Part shown: positions 34,901-43,143 of the stretch, piece by piece
Layout of the letters: the number at the start of each line of letters is the position of its first letter
How positions within the stretch are numbered: position 1 is the stretch's first letter
From: Penicillus capitatus
Taxonomy: Eukaryota > Chlorophyta
Reading direction: 5' to 3'
NCBI GenBank assembly: GCA_965649825.1
Contig: OZ287697.1
Coordinates: 1,116,001-1,180,000 of the forward strand
Length of the DNA stretch: 64,000 nucleotides
The notes under the pieces: generated by a model
What the model was told of the DNA's origin: nothing
What the model saw: the letters and a program-made list of their open reading frames with translations, nothing else
Database searches by the model: none
Made by a program: the position numbers and the translations under genes

Positions 34901-36213
34901 TGGATCATCCGGACCTCGTCCTTTGCATTAGAAACTATGCAATCGGACTCGAACGGGCGGGAAGAGTGAAAGAAGCTTTGCCGTTTGAAAAAAGAGCGCT
35001 CGAGATGTGCGAGCGCCTCCACGGAGATTCAAATCATTCGGACCTTGTCGCGTGCATTAGGAGTTATGCAGTCGGACTTGAACGCACGGGAAGAGACAGT
35101 GAAGCTTTGCCGCTTTATAAGAGAGCGCTTGAAATGTGCAAACGTCTCCATGGTGACGCTGATCATCCGGACCTTGTCAAATGCATAAGGAACTATGCTG
35201 TCGGACTGGGACGCACGGGAAGAGCCAATGATGCTTTGCCGTTTTACGAAAGCGCATTCAAGATGTGTGAGAGACTCCACTGCGACGCGGATCATCCAGA
35301 CCTTGTCGCATGCATTAGAAACTATGCCGTCGGACTCGGAAGCACAGGAAGAACCAACGAAGCTTTGACGTTTTACAAGAGAGCACTCGAGATGTGTGAG
35401 CGCGTCCACTGCAACGCGAATCATCCGCACCTCATCCTTTGCGTAAGGAATTATGCCGTTGGACTTGAACGCACAGGAAGAGACAGTGAAGCTTTGTCAC
35501 TCTACAAGCGAGCGCTCGAGATGTGTGAGAGCCTTCACGGCGCCGTAGATCATCCAGATATCGTGAAATGCATGAAGAGCTACGCCAACGGGCTTGACCG
35601 GGCGGGCAGAGTTAAAGAAGCTTTGCCGTTTGAAAAGAGAGCGCTCGAGATGTGCAAACGTCTCCATGGTGACGCTGACCATCCGGACCTTGTCGCATGC
35701 ATTAGGATTTATGCCGGCGGACTTGGAAGCACAGGAAGAACCAACGAAGCTTTGCCGTTTTATAGGAGAGCTCTCGAGATGTGCAAACGTCTCCATGGTG
35801 ACGCTGATCATCCGGACCTCGTCCAATGCACGAGGAACTATGCCAACGGACTCGACCAGGCGGGGATAGTGAACGAAGCTTTAGCGTTCTATAAGAGAGC
35901 GCTCGAGATGTGCGAACGACTCTACGGCGACAAGGATCATCCAGACCTCGTCAAATGCATGAGGAGCTATGCCAGCGGACTCGACCAGGCGGGTATAGTG
36001 AACGAATCTTTGTCGTTTTACAAGAAAGCGCTCGAGATGTGCGAACGACTCTACGGAGACAAAGATCATCCGGACCTAGTCGCATGCACGAGGAGCTATG
36101 CCAGCGGACTCAACCGGGCAGGTAAAGTGAACGAGGCTTTGTTGCTTCTTAAGAGAGCGCCCGAGAAGTTTCACGCGTCTCCATCGCGACACGTACTATC
36201 CAGACCTCCTTGA
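31978..36213 (+). CDS. NLR-like STAND ATPase: helical N-domain, NB-ARC, TPR array
   Basis: An uninterrupted frame of 1,411 codons. Residues 1-430 are alpha-helical, without a named domain. An NB-ARC/STAND module follows, with Walker A GPGGIGKT at residues ~479-486, Walker B-like IVYVFDDALD near 555, and VIVTTRD (sensor I) just after. From about residue 860 come about 12 tandem 42-residue TPRs of kinesin-light-chain type (GRxxEALPFYKRALEMCERL, HGDxDHPDL). The 126-bp units are similar enough at DNA level to recombine. NB-ARC-TPR proteins act as oligomerising sensors in immunity or cell death; the role here is inferred. The frame begins without an ATG, and the last repeat is cut by a frameshift. 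Confidence 0.85.
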   Translation: MAEVIRKIICTFNDMPVKDATANQGAVIRECLALCELDSANDEGRLLLKGFFDGLRGKLCGDTLSDRYVMEAIEHTLRSVNTEIFNDNSSSLVQLAQFLLDAYNLGNVNSSKETFRVQCSAMHALLECLRILHDFSSGGWDPNQREGLYDKFACWCQRVIDVGGHYPAKFQAMMVEQTLSFLRSCKRVVRVVNNARRIASTMHGEFGEYRSLRGVVHLDFDLGKAGSVTRALLQALLQTKRGEKICAEQWRTYLHAMNSASFVAIEDLLAFEAFTELLSSLVLDAEGTDNERCKALRFGVVEMLNRLAVHGNDEAVRGASAETLASFAERSDEWDWSSDPDLFAELLDNLSELSIRGYEHEKRKAREAIQKLASNVHTVACEDALSEWRGGKTVEEQIESLSPSRSHTLGNELFSQVWRSLEDELSYATTGDRSRPKKKHSLISPYIVRYFAGRKEEFNKLFDTFMSNSQSVIIKAIVGPGGIGKTQLAIKVFERLRITGSYENAFWIPSESKESLVCAFLQIAEYLEIPKDDEILEVVTRIHQKLEGSRIVYVFDDALDLELIREYLPVATGHVIVTTRDVKTRGWERDTIHLGPFDECEAWFLAEKFGYTKSWRMKALYDLLDLLPSYPLPLAQFFSMMKHEDVSSPEEWLYKVKYYAPPRREAKIIEVLSAEYDVEGASARVYLFNASVRSISEELNEIGTHALDILTKLAFVDPNGVPIEWVYKWHRPEDGQQFREKTQKSLKLLDRFSHVRWDKEKNQVYIHAETQLLARHLLLDYSQSIRDKKEECHDKVKENARQNVNTIVDSIDQYIGTFRTDTSNRESWTSLARNGTSLLKHYKEYEDAYTETVLTKHIANAYGAMCMFNESLFYNRRALEMCEHLNGNTDHPDRILCITNYAVGLARTGRAKDALSFYKRALEMCERIHGDVDHPDLILCIRNYSGALDRTGRVKEALPFDKRALEMCERLHGDVDHPDLVLCIRNYAIGLERAGRVKEALPFEKRALEMCERLHGDSNHSDLVACIRSYAVGLERTGRDSEALPLYKRALEMCKRLHGDADHPDLVKCIRNYAVGLGRTGRANDALPFYESAFKMCERLHCDADHPDLVACIRNYAVGLGSTGRTNEALTFYKRALEMCERVHCNANHPHLILCVRNYAVGLERTGRDSEALSLYKRALEMCESLHGAVDHPDIVKCMKSYANGLDRAGRVKEALPFEKRALEMCKRLHGDADHPDLVACIRIYAGGLGSTGRTNEALPFYRRALEMCKRLHGDADHPDLVQCTRNYANGLDQAGIVNEALAFYKRALEMCERLYGDKDHPDLVKCMRSYASGLDQAGIVNESLSFYKKALEMCERLYGDKDHPDLVACTRSYASGLNRAGKVNEALLLLKRAPEKFHASPSRHVLSRPP

Positions 36214-37340
36214 TTTCGTTAGGAATTATGCCGTCTAACTAGTGTTGAGGTTTCTGTTTAGATGGACAAACCATACAAGGACGATATGCTAGTCCTAAAA
36301 ATCAGTATGTGACGATTGAATCTTGCTTCTTGAATCTATTAGAGGCTTCTAGCATTTTTTGTTTTTGTAAAATCCCGCTTCCCGCGATACTATAAGGAAC
36401 ACGAACTGATGGCAAAGCCAGATCATATCGCAGAAAGCAAAAGCCGTACTTATATGCCTATTTGCTGAAAACAATCCCGGAGCTAGTTTCGTTAGCTGGT
36501 CATTTTGTCGCTTTTTTGTAGCTTTTGTAATCTTTTTCGAAAATTATATCGATCGCGGTATTACATTTTTATCGCAGGTGATAGTTGAATTTGATGTGAC
36601 CTTCCTCTTTGTTGTTACTAATTCTACATTGCTCTCTTTCTGATGAACACATTTTGCGCCTGTTGTAATCCCATTGTTAGACTTGAAGAGTAGTACTAGA
36701 TTTGGCCTTGCATTTGTAGACGTATTTACGAACAAGACGTTTCTGTAATTTCCTCCTCCAACATGAGAAGTGGATGTTTATATCCAGAATATACTATCTT
36801 GCTATTTGTTTAATGCTGAAGCGGCTCATAAAAGAGGCTCATGAGTTCGTAACTTGTTTTCAGTATGCACCGAATCTTAATTGCTGAATACTTACTTGGA
36901 AAGTTCTCTCGCTCTACCGTTTCTGTGTTATGTTTTTCTTGCTATTGTGATGGCCTTGAGGCGATGTGTGGAGCGATTTCAAGAACTGACCAATGTAACC
37001 TTTCTGATAATAAATCATTTTCCTCATACTGCAACAGCTGTTCATCATGCTCTTTGTAGCTTCAATCGCTTCATGTCCCCGTGGAAGTGTATCGGTAGAT
37101 CATAAATTACTCTGAACGGTGTTCAGATGCAACTATAGCACGTTCGCTATATTCTGGGTGAGGAAGATGGCAAGTGAGAGATTCTTTGGCTATCTGTCTT
37201 GCGCAAAGACGCCTAATATACCTGTTGGGATCTTTGATGACAAGGGGAACACTTTTGAAGGGCTACGTAGGAAGATGAACGAAAAAGCTGCGGTTAAGAG
37301 CAGGAAGGTGTATATTTAGAAGACGCAGTGCAAAGAAGTG
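36214..37340. other. AT-richer intergenic stretch
   Basis: Follows the NLR-like gene. The first ~23 bases still encode the out-of-frame end of the last TPR (RNYAV, then a stop near 36235). The rest is AT-rich with only short frames and no recognised feature. Confidence 0.5.
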
Positions 37341-37359
37341 GTCGATGACCTTAAGCTTT

Positions 37360-38460
37360 CATTTGCAGACACTGTCGGCAAGATAATGGAACGGCGACAT
37401 CATGGGCCATGTGGGAGCCAGCAATGGACTGAGGGGACTGTCTGGCTGGACCGGGGGCCATGCTACCAAGGGGCGTTCGGGGTCTTGTCAGAGGGGACTT
37501 TGGTAGTCGGGGGGCAGGATTCCCTGGCTCGGGGTGAGAGTTGACTCACTAGCTTCGGAGGTCACATCGCTTGAACGGCTTAAAGGGAAAGGAACATTAG
37601 GTCGGGAGCCTTTGTTTGAAACTTTGTTTGTTTGTAAACGTTCGAGTCTTGAGGTTCAGTCTGGCTGACGAAGACGAGCAACGGCCGGTTTCGCACGCGA
37701 CTGTCCATTATCCACCGTTGTCACAGGGTTCGCCCTATCTCTCCGCTCTACGGTTTTGGAGGGAGGGAGAGCGTCGGAGTGTGGACGCGTCTGACCTATT
37801 CCAGCGGGGCGCCGACCAGGTGGTGCATAACGCCGGGCTATACGATTCCCGTCGCAGCTCAATTCACGACGATCGGCACGATCCCGCGGACGGGGCCGGT
37901 CCATCTACTCGACAAGACGAGGGAGAGAGTCAGTTATCTCCACGAGTAGGGAATCTTCCAAGCAGTACACCGCTGTGAAGGGTACCTGCTTCCGCCTCGA
38001 GTCATCTGGCGAAGAGTCGCCGCTGGCGCGCCAACCGTCTCTGTGGCGCCACGCCAGCGGAACATCACTGGAGCGCGCATGACGAGAGGCGTGACATGTG
38101 CCTTATGTGACGATGTGGCCCTCCTATCCGGGGTATTTAAACGGAACTGCCGAGCCGTATTCGTCTAGCTATGTAAATAGCCATTGCGACGGAGTTCCCT
38201 GCGCGACTCGCTATCCGGTCCGGACTCGGCCGCCAGGTCGACGTTCACAACCGCGACAAGGACGACAGACACTGTCGGCAAGATGGCGATCTGTCGATGC
38301 GACTGTCTTGTGCACGAGGGGTGCACCTTGCTTTGGGACACTCGGGGTCTTGTCATTTGGAGGTTTGGGCCGGAAAGGGGTCTTTTTCTCTGGTCCTGGA
38401 GCGGTGCTGAGTCACCTGCCTAGGCATGTCACGTCACCGCGGGGTTATTTAATGGACAAT
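37360..38460. repeat. Degenerate LTR-like direct repeat pair
   Basis: Two diverged copies, about 37363-37590 and 38264-38440, start with CAGACACTGTCGGCAAGAT and share CGGGGTCTTGTCA and a TGAGTTGACTCAC/TGAGTCACCTGCC block. A TATTTAAA box lies at ~38138 and a TTATTTAA box at ~38446. The sequence is more GC-rich than its flanks and has no long frame. It looks like the remains of a non-autonomous or internally deleted LTR element next to the intact one. Confidence 0.45.
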
Positions 38461-38616
38461 CTGCACCTTGTTTCACCTTGCTCCAACAGTTGCAACAAGT
38501 CTTCCGCTGATTAATCGTTTCGTCCGACCCGACCGCCGACAGACACACTGGCTATTTTCCTTGCACGCTGTAGCCTTTTTTCGGCGACAATTTTGTCTGC
38601 GTGTCTTTAAAAGATC

Positions 38617-38758
38617 TGTCGTGCGCGGTACGCGGTGGGCCGGGCGCCGTCAGTACGCATGCTTTCCGAGGCAGAGAAAAGAACGAACGCCTTGTTAATA
38701 ATGATTAATGATTGTCAATTTTTCAGTTTCTGCTGACAGTCCTCAGATCGATCCATCA
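38617..38758 (-). repeat. 3-prime LTR
   Basis: 142 bp, nearly identical to 43002-43143 (one C/A difference near the outer end). On the minus strand it starts TGATGG and ends ACGACA. It contains the last ~14 codons and stop of pol. Confidence 0.93.
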
Positions 38759-41684
38759 CTCTTCCCTGCGCAACTTCTTCGTCATCAAAGTAGACACGAA
38801 GTCGGCTCGAATGGTAGGGTCCTCTGAGTTGTCCGCTTCTTCGAATCTTCCATAGCTTTCTGCCGATCTTCTTCTCTAAGACATAGGGACCATTCCAGGC
38901 AGGTGCCAGTGGTGATCGTCGCCGTTCAGGTTCGAAGACCAACACCTTCTGGCCAAGTTGCAATGCTCGTGCTCCTTGGCGACCCAGTCCTCGACGGAGG
39001 CATTGTTCTGTGTGCTTCTGCGCTGCCAGAGTCCGTTGATGCGCTCGTTGTCGCCAGATGATGACCTCTTGCATCAGCGTGATCTGTCCGTCGCGTTGCC
39101 GACCGTGCATCAACTCATTTGGAGTGAACTGGGTAACCTTATGAACGGCGTCGTTCAGCACGTCTTCGAGTTGGTTTAAGGATAGCTCTTTGCGCTGCAG
39201 CTTGAACCGTCTCATGCGTTCCTTGATTGTCTGGATGCTGCGTTCAACCAGGCCATTGGACTGCGGACTATAAACCCCAGACGTGAGGTGTGACACATTC
39301 TGTTCTTCACACCATGTCGATACGGCCAGTCCACAGAATACCTGCGCATTATCCGTAAAGATCGATCGCAGAGGAGATTCATCTGTCGTGTTGTTTCGAA
39401 TCCATGAATTGAGCGCTTGGATGACGACCTTAGAGTTCGGTTTCGTGGCTGATCGCAATTGGATATACCTAGACAAGCCATCGATCATGACCAGTACCCA
39501 GCGAGAACGTCGTTGCCAGTGGACTGGGCCGAGAAAGTCCAAATGGACAATCTCATTGACCTCCTGGCAGTCCATTCCCGACCATCGATCTGGAGAGGCT
39601 TGCATCCGAAATCGCTGGCAGATCGGGCAGACCCGAACGAATTCTGCCACGTCTTGTGCGTCATTTATCCAGTGCCAGCCGTCGCGTCGAAGGTGACTGA
39701 GTGTCTTGAAGACACCCCAGTGCCCGTAGTGTGCTTTCTCGATCGCTGTTCGACGTTGTGTTGTCAGGTGATCGAGCCTTAGGACCTCCGCAGGGCCATC
39801 GTCCTCCAGAAATACAGTCATCTCCTTTGATGGCGGCTCATGCCATCGAGATAACAGGTCTGCCAATACGTTCTCTTCGCCAGGCAAGAACTCAATCGTC
39901 AATCTCGATCCCCAGTTCGCTGTCAACCATTCGAATGCTCGAAGGATTCGAACATCTTTCAGGGCCTCGGCAGAGGGCGTCTTTTTCAGTCGCATCCATG
40001 CGGACTGCGAATCTGTCTGAACGACGACTTCTGAGCCGATGACAATGTCCCAACACTGCCGGAGACTCCAAATCAGCGCTTGGAGTTCCCCGACCATTGA
40101 CGACGGATGATCGCTGATCCTTGAGCTTCCGATCATCACCAACACGCCATTATTCGGATGTCCGGACCAGAGGGCATATCCCCTCGACGAGGTTGACCAG
40201 TCGACTCGGATATACCAGCGTGTCGTATCCTTAGGCAGGAACGATAGTCGCTGATGGCAATCCAAGATCTTCGACCAGATTCCTTTCGTCATTTGCTGGA
40301 GATCCACCAGACTCTTTCGGTTTTCCGGTGGTTCACACAGCTCTGATTGCAGTGGTTCAATGATATGTGCTAACCCCGGACACGATCCACGTATTACGTT
40401 TAATAGTCCCAAGAGTTTTTTCAATTGAGTGACCGTATTCGCACTTGGCAGATAACCCATCTTACTCTGCAAAAACGAACCCAACGAATATCCTTTTGGT
40501 TCCACATCGTACCCTAAAAATTGTACGCGTCGCGAACACAATTGTACCTTCTCCCTGTTAGCATGAAAACCGAAATCACTTAACCGCTGGAAAACAGCGT
40601 CCAGATTCGCGTCATGTTCAGTAGCAGACGGCCCGCCTATTAGCAGGTCGTCCGCATACTGTATCACCGATAGACCCGATAACACGGATCTCACACGTGA
40701 TGCAAATAAACCTGGTGACGGGGACCATCCCATCGGTAAACAAACATATGTGTAACGGATACCAAATTGTTCAAATGCAAATAGTGTTTGTAAGGTCCTA
40801 TCTACAGAAAAGTGATAAAATCCTGATCGTAAGTCCAAGACCGAAAAGTGTGACCAATCCGCCGGTATTGATTGCAGTGTAGACATCACACCAGGTGTGG
40901 CAGATCGCCATGGCTTGACGTAAGCGTTTAACAGACGCAAATCGATCGTACATCGCGGAGAGCCATCTTTCTTACGTACCCAGAGAATAGGGCTGTAGAA
41001 CGCCCGTTCTGTGGCACGAAGTCTTCGGATCACTCCTTGATCTTCGAGACGATTTAGCTCTGCTTTTGCATCTTCCTGCCGAATCTCACCAACGCCATAT
41101 GACACGCCACGATTCATCAATGGAATCCTGTCGATAGGCACTGTCCATTCAATTTCCGATGCCCGAATCTCTAGCCGCAAAGCGCGTTCTTCATCGAATC
41201 TCGGTGTCGAGAAGACGGCGGGATAGAGTTTCATCCACGCATCGATTCTCTTTCCTTCTTCGGCCGCATGTGCTCCACAAATATCGGACGCAGTCATAAC
41301 GAATTTCGCGCCCGGCAAGCGCAACACCGCGACCAAACAGGTGCGAGCAGACAGACATCTGGCCTCTTGTGTCGCATTCCATATGGTCGTCCTAATGATT
41401 CCCTTATCTGAAAGACTTGTACCAACGATTAATCCCGGAAGTTGAGATATCGGAAGTATCCCACGGATACCCTTTCCCGTGATCTGATACGGCGACACCT
41501 TTGTCACACACTTCTGAGGCCCTACAATCAGCGACATGCACAACGGCAGTAAGGCACGGTCACCGCGGATAACCGGCCGATATGCCGTATCCAGGTATCT
41601 TGTTTTCGTAATGTTCACGGAGAGCGAGTCGTCCTGGCTCGCTCGCTCCCGGTTTCGTGCTCCCTTGGAGGGAGCCTTTAGCAG
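38715..41684 (-). CDS. pol: Retrotransposon Pol: reverse transcriptase, RNase H, integrase
   Basis: About 989 codons, read after a -1 shift at 41684-41690. RT motifs: RKKDGSPRCTIDLRLLN, VLDLRSGFYHF and the catalytic IQYADDLLIG. RNase H: VDWSTSSRG, GELQALIWSL, QTDSQSAW and ENVLADLLSRW. Integrase: an HHCC zinc finger (HYGHWG ... CPICQRF), the DDE residues in VHLDFLGPVHW, IFTDNAQVF and SPQSNGLVERSIQTIKE, and a C-terminal chromodomain-like/GPY region (WNGPYVLEKKIGRKLWKI). The stop lies inside the 3-prime LTR. No internal stops or missing catalytic residues are visible, so it may be functional. Confidence 0.93.
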   Translation of the reverse strand: MLKAPSKGARNRERASQDDSLSVNITKTRYLDTAYRPVIRGDRALLPLCMSLIVGPQKCVTKVSPYQITGKGIRGILPISQLPGLIVGTSLSDKGIIRTTIWNATQEARCLSARTCLVAVLRLPGAKFVMTASDICGAHAAEEGKRIDAWMKLYPAVFSTPRFDEERALRLEIRASEIEWTVPIDRIPLMNRGVSYGVGEIRQEDAKAELNRLEDQGVIRRLRATERAFYSPILWVRKKDGSPRCTIDLRLLNAYVKPWRSATPGVMSTLQSIPADWSHFSVLDLRSGFYHFSVDRTLQTLFAFEQFGIRYTYVCLPMGWSPSPGLFASRVRSVLSGLSVIQYADDLLIGGPSATEHDANLDAVFQRLSDFGFHANREKVQLCSRRVQFLGYDVEPKGYSLGSFLQSKMGYLPSANTVTQLKKLLGLLNVIRGSCPGLAHIIEPLQSELCEPPENRKSLVDLQQMTKGIWSKILDCHQRLSFLPKDTTRWYIRVDWSTSSRGYALWSGHPNNGVLVMIGSSRISDHPSSMVGELQALIWSLRQCWDIVIGSEVVVQTDSQSAWMRLKKTPSAEALKDVRILRAFEWLTANWGSRLTIEFLPGEENVLADLLSRWHEPPSKEMTVFLEDDGPAEVLRLDHLTTQRRTAIEKAHYGHWGVFKTLSHLRRDGWHWINDAQDVAEFVRVCPICQRFRMQASPDRWSGMDCQEVNEIVHLDFLGPVHWQRRSRWVLVMIDGLSRYIQLRSATKPNSKVVIQALNSWIRNNTTDESPLRSIFTDNAQVFCGLAVSTWCEEQNVSHLTSGVYSPQSNGLVERSIQTIKERMRRFKLQRKELSLNQLEDVLNDAVHKVTQFTPNELMHGRQRDGQITLMQEVIIWRQRAHQRTLAAQKHTEQCLRRGLGRQGARALQLGQKVLVFEPERRRSPLAPAWNGPYVLEKKIGRKLWKIRRSGQLRGPYHSSRLRVYFDDEEVAQGRVMDRSEDCQQKLKN
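38759..38767 (-). promoter_or_regulatory. Polypurine tract
   Basis: On the minus strand AGGGAAGAG directly precedes the TG that opens the 3-prime LTR, the position expected for the plus-strand primer of reverse transcription. It lies inside the pol coding frame. Confidence 0.7.
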
Positions 41685-41690
41685 TTTTTT
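41659..41690 (-). promoter_or_regulatory. Programmed -1 ribosomal frameshift signal
   Basis: On the minus strand the gag frame reads CAA AAA AAC TGC TAA. The heptamer A-AAA-AAC (41684-41690) is a canonical slippery site. After an 8-nt spacer a 7-bp hairpin GCTCCCT-CCA-AGGGAGC (41659-41675) follows. A -1 slip enters the pol frame with no stop, giving a Gag-Pro-Pol fusion. Confidence 0.85.
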
Positions 41691-43045
41691 TGGGACGGCA
41701 GATCAGCGCCACCGACTTGGTGGCAGTATACCCGCGTCCCCTCCGGCGTTTCTAAAAGGTCCTCCGCGCACTTGATGGTCAATCCGAGAGAGGTTAGGCC
41801 AGGTAGACCTAAAATGGCTCGCGGCACTCCAGGAACCACGAGATAGGTCAGAACTGCTTCTTGATCTCCCACAATCGATCGCATCTGCACTTCTCCCTCT
41901 ACTGGATGACTCGTTCCTGCGAACGATTTCACAGCCGCAATCGGCGAGTCGACCACGGGAACCCCCATCTCTTCAATGGTCGCTTTCGGCAGCAAGTTGA
42001 CGGTTGCTCCGGTATCCACGAGAAACTGCATTACCGACCTTGGAGAGTCTACCGACTTCGATATCTGTCCATTAACGTGGTACAGTCGCCTCACATGTGA
42101 CTCTGTCAAGTTTTCCTCCACGTTCTGCTTAGGGCATGCCCGTTTCCAATGTCTGCCGCCGCATAGTGGACAGGGATGCTTTGGCTTCTTTGGTTTAAAC
42201 GGACAATCAGCTTGGAGGTGACCCGGCGAACCACACCACCAACAGGTCATCCGCCTTTGTTCAGGGGCAGAGGGCCCTGTCGCAGGCGTAGTCGGCGTTG
42301 TCTCTACGCGAGCTACGTTGCTCGCAGCCGCCCTCGTCACTTCCGTCTCCGCGATGCGCGCTTCCAGTCGGCGGATCTGCGCTGTCAGCTGCTTCGTCTC
42401 GGGTGTAGGCGGTGCGGACATCGACGGAATCCGCAACCAAATGTACCGAAACAACTGCACGACTGGGAGACGTGAGAGTTGCGTCGCAATCGCCAAGGCC
42501 ACCGTATACGGAGACGCTAAACGAAGCAAACCCCATGCGACGACATTCATCGCCGCAAACCACAACACCGCGGCTAAGACGACCGTCTCTACTTCACGGA
42601 GGCTTCGAACAAGGACCACAGCTGCGGTGACGAAGCCCTCTGTAAAGACGAGCGGTGACCAGAGAAGCCGACCGAACTGACAGACGCCAAAGGCGGCCAA
42701 CTCTGCCGTTTTCTCGAAGACGGCTGTCGCACAGACGAGCACGCCGTCACAAGCTTTGCGACGTTCATCCGGCTCGGGGACCACGACTGGCGGCGGCTTC
42801 GCTCTGACGAAAAGCGACCACAACCATGACCACCAGGTTTGCTGCTGAGTTTGAGATGCAGATTCGGAAGACGCGGCGTCCTCTGTACTCGTGGATGTGG
42901 GTTCGTTCGGGGATGCCACCGTCCCAGAACGGGTCTGTACGGCGACGGCGCCATGCACAAACAACAGCAGGAGAACGCCCAACGACGCTCCGAAACCAAA
43001 CTGTCGTGAGCGGTACGCGGTGGGCCGGGCGCCGTCAGTACGCAT
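41678..43045 (-). CDS. gag: Retrotransposon Gag-protease with hydrophobic segments
   Basis: 455 codons from an ATG at 43045, inside the 5-prime LTR. The N-terminus has an uncleaved-signal-like hydrophobic stretch (FGASLGVLLLLFVHGAVAV). A central strongly hydrophobic segment (VVLAAVLWFAAMNVVAWGLL) suggests a membrane anchor, unusual for Gag. A coiled coil (KQLTAQIRRLEARIAETEV) follows. Then come two Cys-His knuckles (CWWCGSPGHLQADC and CPLCGGRHWKRAC) and a retropepsin domain with the active site FLVDTGATVNLLP and a downstream AILGLPGL. The frame ends one codon after the slippery site. Without the shift it yields Gag-protease alone. Confidence 0.88.
   Translation of the reverse strand: MRTDGARPTAYRSRQFGFGASLGVLLLLFVHGAVAVQTRSGTVASPNEPTSTSTEDAASSESASQTQQQTWWSWLWSLFVRAKPPPVVVPEPDERRKACDGVLVCATAVFEKTAELAAFGVCQFGRLLWSPLVFTEGFVTAAVVLVRSLREVETVVLAAVLWFAAMNVVAWGLLRLASPYTVALAIATQLSRLPVVQLFRYIWLRIPSMSAPPTPETKQLTAQIRRLEARIAETEVTRAAASNVARVETTPTTPATGPSAPEQRRMTCWWCGSPGHLQADCPFKPKKPKHPCPLCGGRHWKRACPKQNVEENLTESHVRRLYHVNGQISKSVDSPRSVMQFLVDTGATVNLLPKATIEEMGVPVVDSPIAAVKSFAGTSHPVEGEVQMRSIVGDQEAVLTYLVVPGVPRAILGLPGLTSLGLTIKCAEDLLETPEGTRVYCHQVGGADLPSQKNC
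42986..42998 (-). other. Putative primer-binding site
   Basis: Three bases inside the 5-prime LTR end the minus strand reads TGGTTTCGGAGCG. The TGG start would pair with a tRNA CCA end. The matching tRNA is not in the window, so the identity is inferred from position only. Confidence 0.5.
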
Positions 43046-43143
43046 GCTTTCCGAGGCAGAGAAAAGAACGAACGCCTTGTTAATAATGATTAATGATTGT
43101 CAATTTTTCAGTTTCTGCTGACAGTCCTCAGATCGATCCATCA
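43002..43143 (-). repeat. 5-prime LTR
   Basis: 142-bp direct repeat of 38617-38758. It contains the gag start codon and the first ~14 codons, so the element has almost no untranslated leader after the LTR. Confidence 0.93.

Larger units (their letters stand above)
38617..43143 (-). mobile_element. LTR retrotransposon of Ty3/gypsy order, near intact
   Basis: A 4.5-kb element read on the minus strand: 142-bp LTR, gag-protease, -1 frameshift signal, reverse transcriptase, RNase H, integrase, LTR. LTRs begin TG and end CA and differ at one base, so the insertion is young. A primer-binding-like site follows the 5-prime LTR, and a purine tract abuts the 3-prime LTR. The domain order PR-RT-RH-IN places it with Ty3/gypsy-type elements. 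No matching target-site duplication is visible (flanks AGATC and AACGC), so ends may have been altered by recombination. Gag and Pol frames look undamaged. Confidence 0.93.
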
